The notes under the pieces are model-generated. The model was not told the origin of the DNA and did not search any database. It worked only from the letters and a program-made list of their open reading frames with translations. 64,000 nucleotides of DNA, taken from Chara braunii. Taxonomy: Eukaryota; Streptophyta; Charophyceae; Charales; Characeae. Made by a program: the position numbers and the translations under genes. The first letter of the stretch is position 1. Each line of letters begins with the position of its first letter. This document shows positions 53,496 through 63,722 of this stretch, in pieces. Where the stretch lies: positions 438,332 through 502,331 of the forward strand of contig BFEA01000437.1 of the NCBI GenBank assembly GCA_003427395.1, in the 5' to 3' direction.

Positions 53496-55226
53496 ATGAC
53501 TACCCCGCCTGCCTCCGCAACCCCTTCTTCTCCTACTAATTCTGCCCCTCTCACTTCCTCATCTTTCTTTGCCACCCTCCCCGATAAATTCTGCTATTTT
53601 TGCACGTGTATTGTCCGGGTTTATGGGGTCGACTGTCATCCTTTCGAAACCAGGTTTGTCGATTGGGTAGAATGTGCCACGTGTGTCAATCGTGCGCACG
53701 GGGCCTGTGTTCGATATCGGACGAGTAGCAAGGAATGGAGGTGCCCCCTGTGTAGAACGAATAAACTCCCCACGGAGGTTCGATTCGAGACCACCCGTAC
53801 GGATGGCCCTGAATACGACGAAAAATACCGACGAGCGGAGGTTTGGATGGATAAAATTTTATTAGCGAAATTAGCGGGATTATCATTGGGGCACCTCACC
53901 AAACACAACAGACGTAGGGCAACCGAGAGATCTCGGGACTATCGATGGATCAACGGTCATTTGGAAAAGCGTAAAACTGACGGATCGGGTTCGTGGTTGA
54001 CGGTTCCCCATCCATTCCAGAGATATGATTGGNTCCCATCTGCTCACGAAGAACAGGCCGCTCATTTCGCGATACGTGTCACGGAGGCAACTGTAGACCA
54101 GAACCGATGGTTCTGATCCAATGTACGAGATGATGTCAAATATATTGTCGTCAACTGTCTGGTCTGTGCCTCTGATCGCGCCCCAATACGGGGACCAAAC
54201 ACGATAGTACCAACGGAAGTAGAGCGTCCTTTTTAGCGAGTCAGTGTGGACACGACAGATATCGACGTGCCACCTGGCCCAAACCGCTGCGAATATTCTA
54301 TCCTGTTAGTATTAATAGACCATTTTTCCAAGTACATCGAAGTCTATCCCTGTAAGACCCGAAAGGCCGCAGAAATAGCCACGTCCATCGAACGGTTTTT
54401 CTATACCCATCTAGATACGGAAGAAATTCTAACCGACAATGAGTCTGAATTCAAGGGTGAGGTAGAAGAACTGCTTGCGCGAAGGGGCGTCACGCTCCGA
54501 CATACGGCACCCCACGTATCCCAGTTAAACGGGTTGGCCGAAAATGCCAACCGTATGATTAAAACCGCCCTTCGCAGGAACTTAGCAGCACACGACACGC
54601 GTTCGTGGCCCGAGATCGTATATCAGATCGTCGGGATCCACCGGGCCACTCCTCACGAATCCACGGGGTTTACCCCTTTTCAGCTTCGAACTAATAGCCT
54701 CCCCTGTGTCGACTACCGGGGTAACTCAAAAATTGCCGAAGCAGGGGGTAGAGACACGTGTGCAGCCCTCAAGGTCAAGGCCAAAAGGTACACCGAATTA
54801 ATGGAACGGGCCGTCCCGAAGCTAGCCCGAAAAAGAGAAAGGATGACCGAAGTGGCCCACGGTAGACAGGTCCGTAGCTACGAGGCTCGGAATGGAAATG
54901 CTGGGCCCCAGCACCAATATAAATTAGGGGACCTAGTGCAGGTACGTAAATGTGCACGCGACCGAAAACTCGCTCCCAAGTTTTCAGGCTGTTTTTGCGG
55001 TGTCAAGCTCAGACCCAACGGCGCCAACACGGTGCGCATCGCGCCTGAGGCTAGTGCCAGCCATAGCTCTATCCCCATCGTCCGGCATACCTCCTACCTC
55101 CGTCTTCTTCCTCCTTCTGATCTTCCTCCCTCTTCTTCCTCGGAAAGCGAGGAGAACGACGACGAGCTAACTCTCTCTCTGCTCTCTCCCTCCTCTCCTT
55201 CGTCCTCCTCTCCGACCTCGCCATGA
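53496..55226 (+). pseudogene. Ty3 integrase with N-terminal PHD-like finger
   Basis: Read in one frame from the ATG at 53496. A Cys4-His-Cys3 finger comes first (Cys33, Cys36, Cys60, Cys63, His68, Cys71, Cys83, Cys86; WVECATCVNRAHGAC, WRCPLC), typical of PHD fingers that read histone tails. The H2C2 zinc domain of integrase follows, broken by TGA at 54114. A TAG at 54234 precedes the catalytic core: Asp252 in VDTTDID, Asp314 in LTDNESEF, and Glu in NGLAENANR, 34 residues between the last two where most relatives have 35. A basic C-terminal domain (YKLGDLVQV) and a Ser-rich tail end the protein. Both stops need only one base change from Trp codons. The PHD finger is unusual for a Ty3 integrase and could guide insertion to particular chromatin (inference). 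Confidence 0.85.
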
Positions 55227-55705
55227 GTTTCATCACGGAGCGGGCTCTTGACGAACAGTTGTTGCAGCCACGTGGCCACATCTGAGAGATTCGGCAAGTT
55301 TGTCACCCTCGGCTCAATACGGATCTTCGCCGTTTGGCGCAATTCTTCTGCGACGTGGGTGTGTGTGCCGCCGCCGCGTTTCCAATCATAGGGAGTCCTT
55401 ACGCAGTAGTATTTGCGGAGGTAATCGCAGTTCATCGGCGAGCGGCTCCTAGAACGAGCCACGTCACCACGGTTGCGGCGTTCAGTGGCGACATCGGCTC
55501 GGTCAATCCGCAGTGGCATACCGCGATTTTGACTTCGCTGCGCGAGTGGACGGAGCAGGTGTCCAACGTGTGGCAGCACGTTCTCGCCCGACCTGGGCAC
55601 AACCTCATCCCGACCTTTGCACCGGATCTTGGCGACATCCGCCGTTCTCCGCGCGAGCGGCCTGTTGCGATCCCCACCCTCGTCCCCTTCCCAAGTCCCC
55701 AATGA
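55223..55705 (+). pseudogene. Ty3 accessory ORF A (unknown)
   Basis: The ATG at 55223 overlaps the integrase stop as ATGA. The frame runs to 55705 (160 codons) with one TGA at 55283-55285. The visible part includes LAQFFCDVGVCAAAAFPIIG and VWQHVLARPGHN, with no zinc, membrane-anchor or signal pattern that I can name. The ATGA overlap suggests translation by termination and restart. An envelope role is not supported. Confidence 0.55.
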
Positions 55706-56727
55706 ACCACGTCGATCCTCTCGCTCCTCTCTCTATCTTCGGTCTCCCCTCTCTTTTTTCCACCTTCTGGCAGTCCGATCTTCATCCTTCTCTTTCCTTC
55801 TCGTTAGATCCTTTTTCAGTCCCGCTTATCAATCCTGGGCATTGGCGGCTCTGGCGCGAAACTTTCGACGAGTTGTCCTTTTGCTTGGCCCGAGTACAGG
55901 TAACGTGGACGCGAACCAGCGAGCATCCTGCGTGGATCGAGAATTTGGAGCTGCTGATCATACAGGCTTGGAGGACTAACGTGGAGGGCGATCTTCTTGG
56001 CTTTCTCTTTGGATAGGTACAGCCTGGTCGCCGCTAACTGATTGCGCAAGAGCTCATCGCACCGATCGTGCAATTAGCGGATGATCTCTCGCCCAACATC
56101 TATTCGCAAAGCGACGACAGTCCTGCTCCATACGTTCTCGAGCGGTCATTGGATCCGTACCTTCAGTGGGCTGCATGCTTGGAGGATCCCAGGTTCGAAG
56201 AAATGCTGCCATCACGCCAGGAGTATCTGAAGCCCTACGACATCATCCCTCACGCCTTTTATCCGAAGGCGGAGGAAGCGGTGATCGACGACGAAGAAGA
56301 AAACGACGACGAGGAAACATCGGAGGAGGGAAGCTATAGCGAATATAGCGAGGGTGAGCTGAGTGAAGAAGAAGAGGGAGAAGAAGGAACCGAGTCTGAG
56401 TGGGAAGCTTTGCAAGAGGAAGCGGCGCGCACGGGCACGGAGGCGGAAGATCTGGAAGCAGCGCGAAAGCGCGAAGAAATTGCCACCGGAAAACGCCTGC
56501 TGGAGTTCGCCAGCGGAGCCAGCTTGCGCATCGGTAACGATCCGACAAGGGATAAGGAGCCGCAGAAGCCCGAAGATGGCGACCCAGCTGCCGCCACCTC
56601 AAGCGCCGCGCGACGGAGACGGAGCCGAACCCCCTCCTCCTCCAGCCCCACCCGTCCCCCAGTTCGCCCACGTACCGATGCGGGCGATAGGCCTTCGTCC
56701 TCAGACATTGTCCCACCGTCCCCTTGA
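55702..56727 (+). pseudogene. Ty3 accessory ORF B (unknown, acidic middle)
   Basis: The ATG at 55702 again overlaps the preceding stop as ATGA. The frame runs to 56727 (about 341 codons) with stops at 56014 and a few codons later, near 56032. The first part (GHWRLWRETFDELSFCLARV) is globular-looking. Then come YLQWAACLEDPRFEEMLPSR, a strongly acidic Glu/Asp stretch (about 56280-56410), and a basic Arg/Ser/Pro tail ending SPTRPPVRPRT. Acidic-then-basic tails occur in chromatin and nucleic-acid-binding proteins, but no domain is identified. Confidence 0.55.
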
Positions 56728-57205
56728 TTTTCTCACCCTCGAGCAGATCCGCACCCCCGTCACCTTCCCCCTCCATCGCTTCCTTCCCCATCTCTTCCGC
56801 GACTTCTACTCTACCCGCCTACTCGCTACCGTTTACCCCCACGCATCCCTTCAGCCCGCTGCCCCCACGTCCTGCTGGCATATCCTCTTGTTCAGCGCTG
56901 CATGGGAGCGATGCAACGTGGTAGAAGTTTTCTGCGTAGCCACGGGGACAATCCCCGCCTGCCGCCACTACGAGTTCTTTCGAGCGGCGCTTCTCCGCAG
57001 CCTCTCATCCTTCTATCGCGACTACCTCGCTTCCCTCCCTCGCAGAGGCGATCACTTCCCTCGCTTCCACCGGATCATCCGATATGAGGAGCTTCCGGTG
57101 ACGGTAGAAGGGATGAATCGTTACCTACCCCCACTTCCTCCCCGTCGTCCCCGTGAGATCCCCTCCATGTACCGCCTCTATTGGCCCATTCCAACTAGGA
57201 GATAG
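56576..57205 (+). CDS. Ty3 accessory ORF C (unknown)
   Basis: 209 codons from the ATG at 56576, overlapping the end of ORF B by about 150 bases in another frame. After a Pro-rich start (APPVPQFAHVP) the sequence looks folded: FLPHLFRDFYSTRLLATVYP, CWHILLFSAAWERCNVVEVF, HYEFFRAALLRSLSSFYRDYL, then a Pro-rich end. It is open throughout, unlike A and B. No family is recognised. A shared reading in other copies of the element would show whether it is real. Confidence 0.5.
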   Translation: MATQLPPPQAPRDGDGAEPPPPPAPPVPQFAHVPMRAIGLRPQTLSHRPLDFLTLEQIRTPVTFPLHRFLPHLFRDFYSTRLLATVYPHASLQPAAPTSCWHILLFSAAWERCNVVEVFCVATGTIPACRHYEFFRAALLRSLSSFYRDYLASLPRRGDHFPRFHRIIRYEELPVTVEGMNRYLPPLPPRRPREIPSMYRLYWPIPTRR

Positions 57206-57594
57206 ATCCCGATCGCATAACTATTCCCCCCCCTCCCTTCCACTCTTCATCCAATCGACAGGGGAAAACGACACGAATCAGTAAACTTCGCGAAGATCAC
57301 GCAAGTGACAATAACGTCAACCTACGCTCTGATTCGACAGACAGCGATAAACTGGGTTGCAGAGCGCACGGTGGACGATGGTGGCGTCACCTGGATGACC
57401 ATCGATGATTCCAGCAGCATGAGCCAACAGAAGATTGCAATTGAAGTTGGCGTCAACATGGACTCTGGCCGGATCGTTTGTTAATACGCTTGGTTCCTCA
57501 TGCACCACTCTGTTCTCCCCCTTTCTCTCTCCTTCTCCGCCATGACATGCAATCAGGAGATCGCATAATTTTGGAACCCCCTGCGCGTCACATA
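57206..57594 (+). other. Ty3 3' interior, no clear polypurine tract
   Basis: Non-coding. GGGGAAAACGA at about 57260 is purine-rich but 330 bp away from the LTR. Directly before the LTR stands TGCGCGTCACATA, a copy of the sequence found at the end of the 3' LTR. Confidence 0.5.
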
Positions 57595-60314
57595 TGTGAC
57601 GAACTACTTCCCGAACCCGTGCTATGTTTTGTACCCTTTTTTTGTTTGTATCATACCAACCCCATAAAAACCCCGTTTCGTTTTCTTGATTTCGGGTGCT
57701 GCATTTTTGGCCCCCATCTTCTGGAAGCTTTTTCGATTCCCGGGTTCTGCTTTTCCTTTTTGCAATTCGGGAAATACATAGGAAATTACGTGCACCTTAG
57801 CGAGCGCACTGGGAATTGGGTCCGGCAGTTGGGAATTCCGGGATAAGCGGAACTTCGACGTGTCCTTTTTGTGTGTGAATGTTCTTGGTCGCGTTGGGGA
57901 AAACTCTCAGAATTTTGTGCGAATACGAATAGGTGTAGGATTTTATTTTCCCGCGTCGCTTTTTCGCGCGTGGATATGGTGATTTCAATTTTGAATTAGG
58001 ACAGACGCAAGCTGTAACTGTTTTGGTGCCTTTTTCTCTTTTTGTTGATGGCGCCTCGCATGCAAAAGCTTTCTCCTCTCTGTCCCCCTCATCGCTCCCT
58101 CCCGCGCTCCCTTTCCCTTCTCCCTCCTCTTTCTCTCTCCTCGTAACTGTTTTTTTCTCTCTCTCCCTCTCCCGCTCTGCTTTTTGCGCGTCCATTTCCC
58201 TTTCTTGATCATCTGAATCTTGGACCCGTCTTGCACCACTTCTCTCGCCTTTTCTCTTCTCACCCTCTCAGTCCAGCGCACGACGCCCGGTCGATCCTTC
58301 GATAACTCCCGCTCACCAATCAGATGCGTGGATCAATAGGGTCTTCCCATTGCGCGACGAATCTGATTGGTTGAACCTTGAGTTTCGAAGGATCAACATG
58401 GCTTCCACGGAGCACTCTTCTCAAAGTCTTCTCCTCCTGCTTCTCTTCATACACCTCAGCCTTCCNTTCGCTTTCTCCTCCTTCTGTCTCCCTTGTCGCA
58501 ACTATAAAATCCGCAAGCGCGTCCGCAAATCNCTCTTACTTNCTCNACTCCCCAACCAGCTTTTGGGAAGCAGTGGCTAGGCNNAGTGTTTAGTGCAAGT
58601 CGGAAAGTCCTGTCAGGCTGACGATAGGCTGGCCGGTTGCGCGCTGGATTGCCACGACGAACTGTGGGATCTGGGCGGACCGCGTCGAGGTTACGTCGGC
58701 GGGGTGACGATCGCAGTGGTGGGAGGTAGCACGCGACGGCCGGGACCGTCGGTGCGGGTATGAGGATCGATCGATTGGAGTTGAGTGAGTGATTGGCCCG
58801 GGGCCATATTGGAATTAACGGCGAATGCGCCTTTGTTGTTGCAGATCTTTATGTCTGGTGTAAGTGTACAGCGGCAACGCCGAACTTCCTTTTTTCGGAT
58901 CTTGTCATCTTCTATCTCGACATTCCTTCCTTGTCTCCCTCTCTCTCCTCTATCTTTGAAAGATGATGTGTCTCGGTGTTTGTTTCTCTCTTGGATGGGA
59001 ATAAATGGGTGCACTGTTTTGTGTGAAAGAACTTCTTCCGGAACTCTTCCATGAGTTTCCTGGGTAATCCCCAGATGTCGAGGAATTGATCCTCTTGTCT
59101 TGTGAATGGTGGATGCGTGTGTAAAATTCCCTCGGTTGATTTCTGACTTGTATACCCGTGTCATTTTCGCACCTTCCACAGTGAATGTATGTATGAAGAT
59201 GCGTAATTTTTTGCGTTGATTAGACGATCGACGTCAGGATTTTGTTCGAGAATGCAAGAGTGTTTAGATCTGTAGTTTCGAATGCACTGCGGATGTCATC
59301 TGGCTTATGCTGCACGACATCAGCAGCCGAGCCACAGGGCGGCCTCGAGAAACAAGGCGCCTGGGATCAACGTCGTGTTGGCTCACTAAACCTGAGTCGC
59401 GGGTCGGTCCCTTAGTTACATGCATGATCAAGCTGATTAATGCCTTCTTTCTCTCTCTCTCTCTTGTCGAAAAGGATTGATTGGGGGTTGCGCGAGTGTT
59501 TTCTTTTCTTGATTACGTCTCGAGATTTTTGCGGTTGATTGATATGTGGACTGACAAACACTCTTCGATCGGGCGCCAACCTCTCGTATCTCCCGTGTCC
59601 ACACGAGCTTTTCCCTATAACGAGGAAAGGATACGTGTATGCGAGTGGGACGTACGAGAAGCGTTTGCACAAATCGGCAGACAATATTACTTCCCTCCCG
59701 AGAATCGTTGCTCTGGGTTTGTGGATGTCGGGTTTGTCATTATTGACACGCACTTTCCACCCTACTCAATTTTGCTCCCCTTTAACGAGTTGATCGTCAT
59801 TCCGTGGACGGCAGTGGCGCTCCATTGGCCTTGAACCCTGTGCACTGAGTGCCAGCGTTTCGATCGCTACGAAGCAAAGGGCTTCCACTACCGAATACGG
59901 AGTGGAGACGAGCATAAGGAAAGAGCCACGCGGCTGAAACCATCCACGTCAGACTCAGAACTGACCAGCGAACGACGTCGGGATTTGATACGAAAACGAG
60001 ACACGTGAAGCGTGCCAAAGACCTTCTGCTCTAAACGACGGGCCGTAGCAAGGTGGGAAGCTCGACAATACTTTTTGGATTGAATTGGGATTTTTCTTTT
60101 TTCGCGCCGTGCCCGCGCGCGCATTCCGCGACGCGCGAAAACAACAGACTTACTTCATTGGACCAACACGGGGGATTTCAGTTCCATCTGTGTCCCCACA
60201 CTCAATTTCCAAAAATCCTTGGCACACCCCATCTTGCTGTTTTTTTTGGGCCTCTTTCCGCACATCTAGCACTCCGAACGAAAGACAGCACGGGGCGTGA
60301 GGTTGCGCGTCACA
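57595..60314 (+). repeat. 3' LTR
   Basis: Begins TGTGACGAAC and ends CGTCACA, giving 7-bp terminal inverted repeats with TG..CA ends. It is nearly identical to the 5' LTR in the first 1.3 kb and visibly more diverged in the second half. It has about 10 more bases at its end (GCGCGTCACA) than the 5' LTR before the primer site. Confidence 0.9.
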
Positions 60315-60775
60315 TATCTCCAGAGTCTGTGGGTGGGGGGGGAAGGGGTCTGGGAACTCCTCTGGGGGTCTCATGGGGATGTTGGGGTCTATTGTCAGCC
60401 AGTCTTTAAATCTCAAACGGTAGTCCCTTGACACCTCCTCTCCGTTGTTACCCCCCCCGCTCTCTTCTGCTTCCCAGTTCCCGGTCCAGCATACCTCTGC
60501 TACCCATCCCTCCCGGTACCCACCCAACCATTCCCTTGCGAATTTCATCAGCCGTTCTCTGGAGTCCTTTGGTCTGTGGAGGTTGTCTAGAGTTTGTTTC
60601 ATTGCCTTCCATCTGTGTGAGAGGTTCAGTTGGAAGTGTGTTTTGAATTGTTCCACTCTTTCCTCACCTTCTACCCTCACATGGTCTATGGTTAGAACGC
60701 ATCGTTGCCACCATAGGACCCACAGGATTGTTCGGCGGGACATGTGGAACATGTTTGACACAAAAGTGTGTTCTT
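60315..60775 (-). pseudogene. LINE copy 2, ORF2 C-terminal end (part right of the nested LTR element)
   Basis: The minus strand reads Arg-Arg-Thr-Ile-Leu-Trp-Val-Leu-Trp-Trp-Gln-Arg and on to PPHPQTLEIC at the insertion point. Joining it to 46344 and leftwards, the codons run into a stop two codons later. The reading resembles the tail of LINE ORF2 after the C-terminal zinc motif. Copy 2 is 5'-truncated near 60775. Shadow ORFs continue leftwards into the LTR. Confidence 0.62.
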
Positions 60776-61211
60776 GAAAAGGCGGCTAATGGCCCAATAA
60801 GATGGCCCGCCAGTCCCATGGCCAGGCATCCCTCCTTACCTCCAATTTACAATTCTTCCTATTTCTCATCTCTCTGTCGGTTTGCTCATTATCTTTCTGC
60901 TGCTCCCCCCACCTGCCTTAAATTTCTTTTCTTTTCTTCTTCTTTTGTCTTTACATTTGACTTTTTCAATATTCTTTACAGAAAATTTAAAATTATTATT
61001 CTTCTCTCTTCTCATTTATGAATTTCTTTCAAAAAATTTGATTTTCTGCAGCATTTCTCTGTCAATGGCACATTTTGACCTTATGGGGGTAATGAAGTGC
61101 TGCCAGAGTTTTCATCTTTTACTTGTCTTCTTTCTTCCAGCACATTTTGATCCCTTGGGAGTAACGAGGTTGGCAAATGTTTCAATTTTACTTCACCAAT
61201 TTTCTTGCGGG
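60776..61211. other. AT-rich spacer with twofold repeat
   Basis: A unit with GGCACATTTTGA.CTTATGGG and GCACATTTTGATCCCTTGGG, about 80 bp, occurs twice at 61068-61200. No gene is supported. Confidence 0.5.
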
Positions 61212-61499
61212 CGGGGTTACCCTCCCGAATGCGAGGGGGGGGTCTCCACCCCTCCTTGAACGTTCGGGCGTCCGGCCGAACGTGAGGGGGCCAGACTTTA
61301 GGAGGTTTGGCCCCTGCCAAAAATAATTTACGGGCCTAAAATAAAGATATATGTTTTAATGTTTTTTGTGAATTCTGTAGCATGTAGGGTGTATGCCTAA
61401 AAATTTGAAGGCATTTGGCTGTCCCTAAAAAAAAACAAAAATGCCACAGATGGCCATGTCAAAAATGTGCTCCCCAACTCACTAATGTGAGTGTGTCTC

Positions 61500-61526
61500 T
61501 GTGTGGTTGTGTGTGTGTATGCGTTT

Positions 61527-61590
<64 letters not shown>
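61500..61590. repeat. (GT)n and (GA)n microsatellite
   Basis: Short GT-rich stretch followed by about 60 bp of GA repeat. Confidence 0.95.
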
Positions 61591-61592
<2 letters not shown>

Positions 61593-61719
61593 AAGTCTCA
61601 CACACACTAATGTGCCGGGTCTTTTTTTTCTATCAAATAATCAATAAATGATCAATCAATCAGTCCATGGATTAAGTAGCTGGTGATCCAAAGTAGAAAA
61701 TAAAATATATTCTAGGCTA

Positions 61720-62310
61720 CCAGAGTGGCCCGGGACCTTTTGCCCAACCAGGCCCAAAAATATAAAAAATGAAATCAAAGAAAATATTGTTATTTTAAAT
61801 TTTCTAACAAATTACTTTTTTTCTAGGGAGATTTTCATGCCCGGCTGGGCATCCGGGCGTGACGCCCGGGGTACCTGGTCGTGCAAGATTTTTTTTTTTT
61901 TTTATTTTTTTTTTTTTGCCTTTCTGTGCTATCCTCGAGGACCCCAAATCCAGGCTCTTTCCATTTTTTGAGAGTTGGGTGTCAAGCGGGGGGAAGGGGG
62001 GTATACATTTTTTTTCAGGGGGCTAAGGGGGTTTAAAGGGGGGTGCCTTAGTGTGATTTTGTTATTTTCTTTTTTGTCTCCGACTCGGTGAGGAATTTCG
62101 ATGTGACCCTCAGCCAAAAGTTGTTTGTATTGCAATTTTACACACCATATTCTTTTTCTGAGATTTTTTGACTTTACGTTTTTTTTTTTTTTTTTTTTTT
62201 TTTTGCGCTGGGGCTGCCCGGAACCCTGCCCGGGGGTCATGCCCGGCCGGGCACCTGGGCGTGTATCCGGGCACAAGTTGGGTGCCCGGGCGCCCGGAAA
62301 AACAACCTAG
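61720..62310. repeat. CCCGG-rich segment, possible inverted-repeat element
   Basis: GCCCGGCTGGGCATCCGGGC (about 61840) and GCCCGGCCGGGCACCTGGGC (about 62240) are similar GC-rich blocks with T tracts next to them, in an otherwise AT-rich background. The structure is not resolved. Confidence 0.4.
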
Positions 62311-62757
62311 CTTTTTTTTTAATTATAAAACTAAGCTATATTCTTCTCTCAATTTTACCGTTCACTATCTACCTACCCCTACTCCGAAGTCTATACATAG
62401 GACCCCTGCAAGCATAGTTACCTCTCACAAATAAGGGGATGCATGTTGCCCCCCGCTGGAATCATCGGTGGTCAGGGAGTAGGGTGCGGTCACTGGTGGA
62501 GAGTCCGGCTAACGGAAAGACCAAGCATTTTGCCAGTAGCTGCGCTTCCCATCTACTTCCCCACCCCCCTTTGAGTGGCTGCAGTGGCTATGGCCAACAC
62601 ACTCCCACATGAATTTCGATGTGACCCCAAGGCAAAAGTTTTTTTTTTTTTTTTTTTTTTTGGCATTTGGGCTCGGTCGAACGCATCTTTAAGTGAGGTC
62701 GAACGTTCGACCGTTAGGGTTTGGTCATTTGGCCGGACCTGAATACTGACTATCCTG

Positions 62758-63696
62758 CTTGCAGGCATATTTCAACCCCTTGAGGTAGCAAAAGACTGCC
62801 CAATTCTTTTATTTAATTTTCATTCATGGAAATCTCTTTTTCTACTTTTATATATCTTGTAAAAACCACTGCCTCGCTTACTAGATGGGGCGGTAAGAGC
62901 GCCAACCCCTAGTAACCTGCCACTAGGCTGGGTGTCCTATTAACTTGGGTGGAGTTAAATGGTCGTTAAAGCCCTTTAATTCCGTACTTACCCCGTTAAA
63001 TTCCCGTTGAATCAGAAACGGGGGAGCTCTTGCCATTTGTTTTTAACGGATTGGGTCTAAAAGGGTTCAGGCAGTTGTCCCAGCACCCCCACGCCGTCCA
63101 ACTGAAAAAGAAAAAGAAATCACCTCACCCCCCAAAACAAACGCCCCTAACCTTAAATGCCCCCACCAAGGGCCCCCCACCCCCTTTCCCATCTACGTAT
63201 GTGAGGATGTGTGTGTTTGTGTGTGTGTGCGTGTGTGTTGTTAAAGCACACCGAATTCTCTTTCTCATTTCCTCCACAAATCATAACAAACCATCCATAA
63301 TGAAAAAGTATAGATAGACAATATAATGGAAAATGCAAGGTTACATGTGTGTTTGTGTGCATGCATTTGTAAGGGCTCCACACACTCATGCGCGCACACA
63401 CGTGTCCGACACACCCTTCATGAAAATAAAATATATAAAAAAAAAAACATTACATCTGTTTTTTTCTCTTTGTTTTTATGTTTTTATTTTTTTTTTAAAT
63501 GTCTAACGTTAAATATATAATATAATATACATATATATAATATACATATATTAATATATATATATATGTTTATTTTGTTTTTTTTGCCTTACTTTTTCCC
63601 TGTGGAACAAAATCTCTGTGAAAACAAAAACAAAAAATATTTTATATTTTTATTTCTTTTTTTTTAACTAATGTTTTTTATATGTATGATATTATA
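62758..63696. other. AT-rich DNA with GT and TA microsatellites
   Basis: GT repeats at 63205-63240 and a TA-rich tract at 63510-63570. No gene is supported. Confidence 0.45.
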
Positions 63697-63722
63697 CTAG
63701 CTAAGCGCCCGTGGTGCGGGCG
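63697..63722 (-). mobile_element. Possible Helitron 3' terminus
   Basis: On the minus strand a 6-bp hairpin (CGCCCG, loop CACCA, CGGGCG) is followed by CTTAG and the terminal CTAG, then a T. Helitrons end in a short GC hairpin about ten bases before CTRR and insert between A and T. The body would lie to the right and leave the window, so the other end cannot be checked. Confidence 0.35.

Larger units (their letters stand above)
46345..60314 (+). mobile_element. Ty3/gypsy LTR retrotransposon with accessory ORFs, nested in a LINE
   Basis: Two direct repeats of about 2.71-2.72 kb (46345-49055 and 57595-60314) flank an 8.5-kb interior. A tRNA-iMet-like primer site follows the 5' LTR. Interior ORFs in order are gag, nucleocapsid-protease, RT-RNase H, PHD finger-integrase, then ORFs A, B and C. 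RT-RNase H before integrase defines Ty3/gypsy. There are stops between protease and RT and inside the integrase and ORFs A and B, so this copy is inactive though young-looking. The element is on the plus strand, opposite to the LINE it interrupts. Confidence 0.93.
61212..62757 (+). mobile_element. Decayed hAT-like element, interrupted
   Basis: The left end CGGGGTTACC and GAACGTTCGGGCGTCCGGCC (61212-61480), with a GCCACAGATGGCCATGTCAAA motif, match unit 2 at 24468. The right end at about 62660-62757 (GGCTCGGTCGAACGCATCTT to TATCCTG) matches the right end of units 2 and 3. The middle holds unrelated inserts: a GA microsatellite and a CCCGG-rich segment. Confidence 0.55.

Noticed and set aside
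54114-54236. Stop codons TGA and TAG in the integrase as evidence of a variant genetic code
   Set aside because: Both TGA and TAG occur in frame here, and TAA, TAG and TGA all serve as normal ends of ORFs elsewhere in the window. Simple mutation of Trp codons explains the integrase stops better.
55223-57205. Envelope gene in the Ty3 element
   Set aside because: The position fits, but none of the three ORFs shows a signal peptide, a membrane anchor or cleavage pattern.
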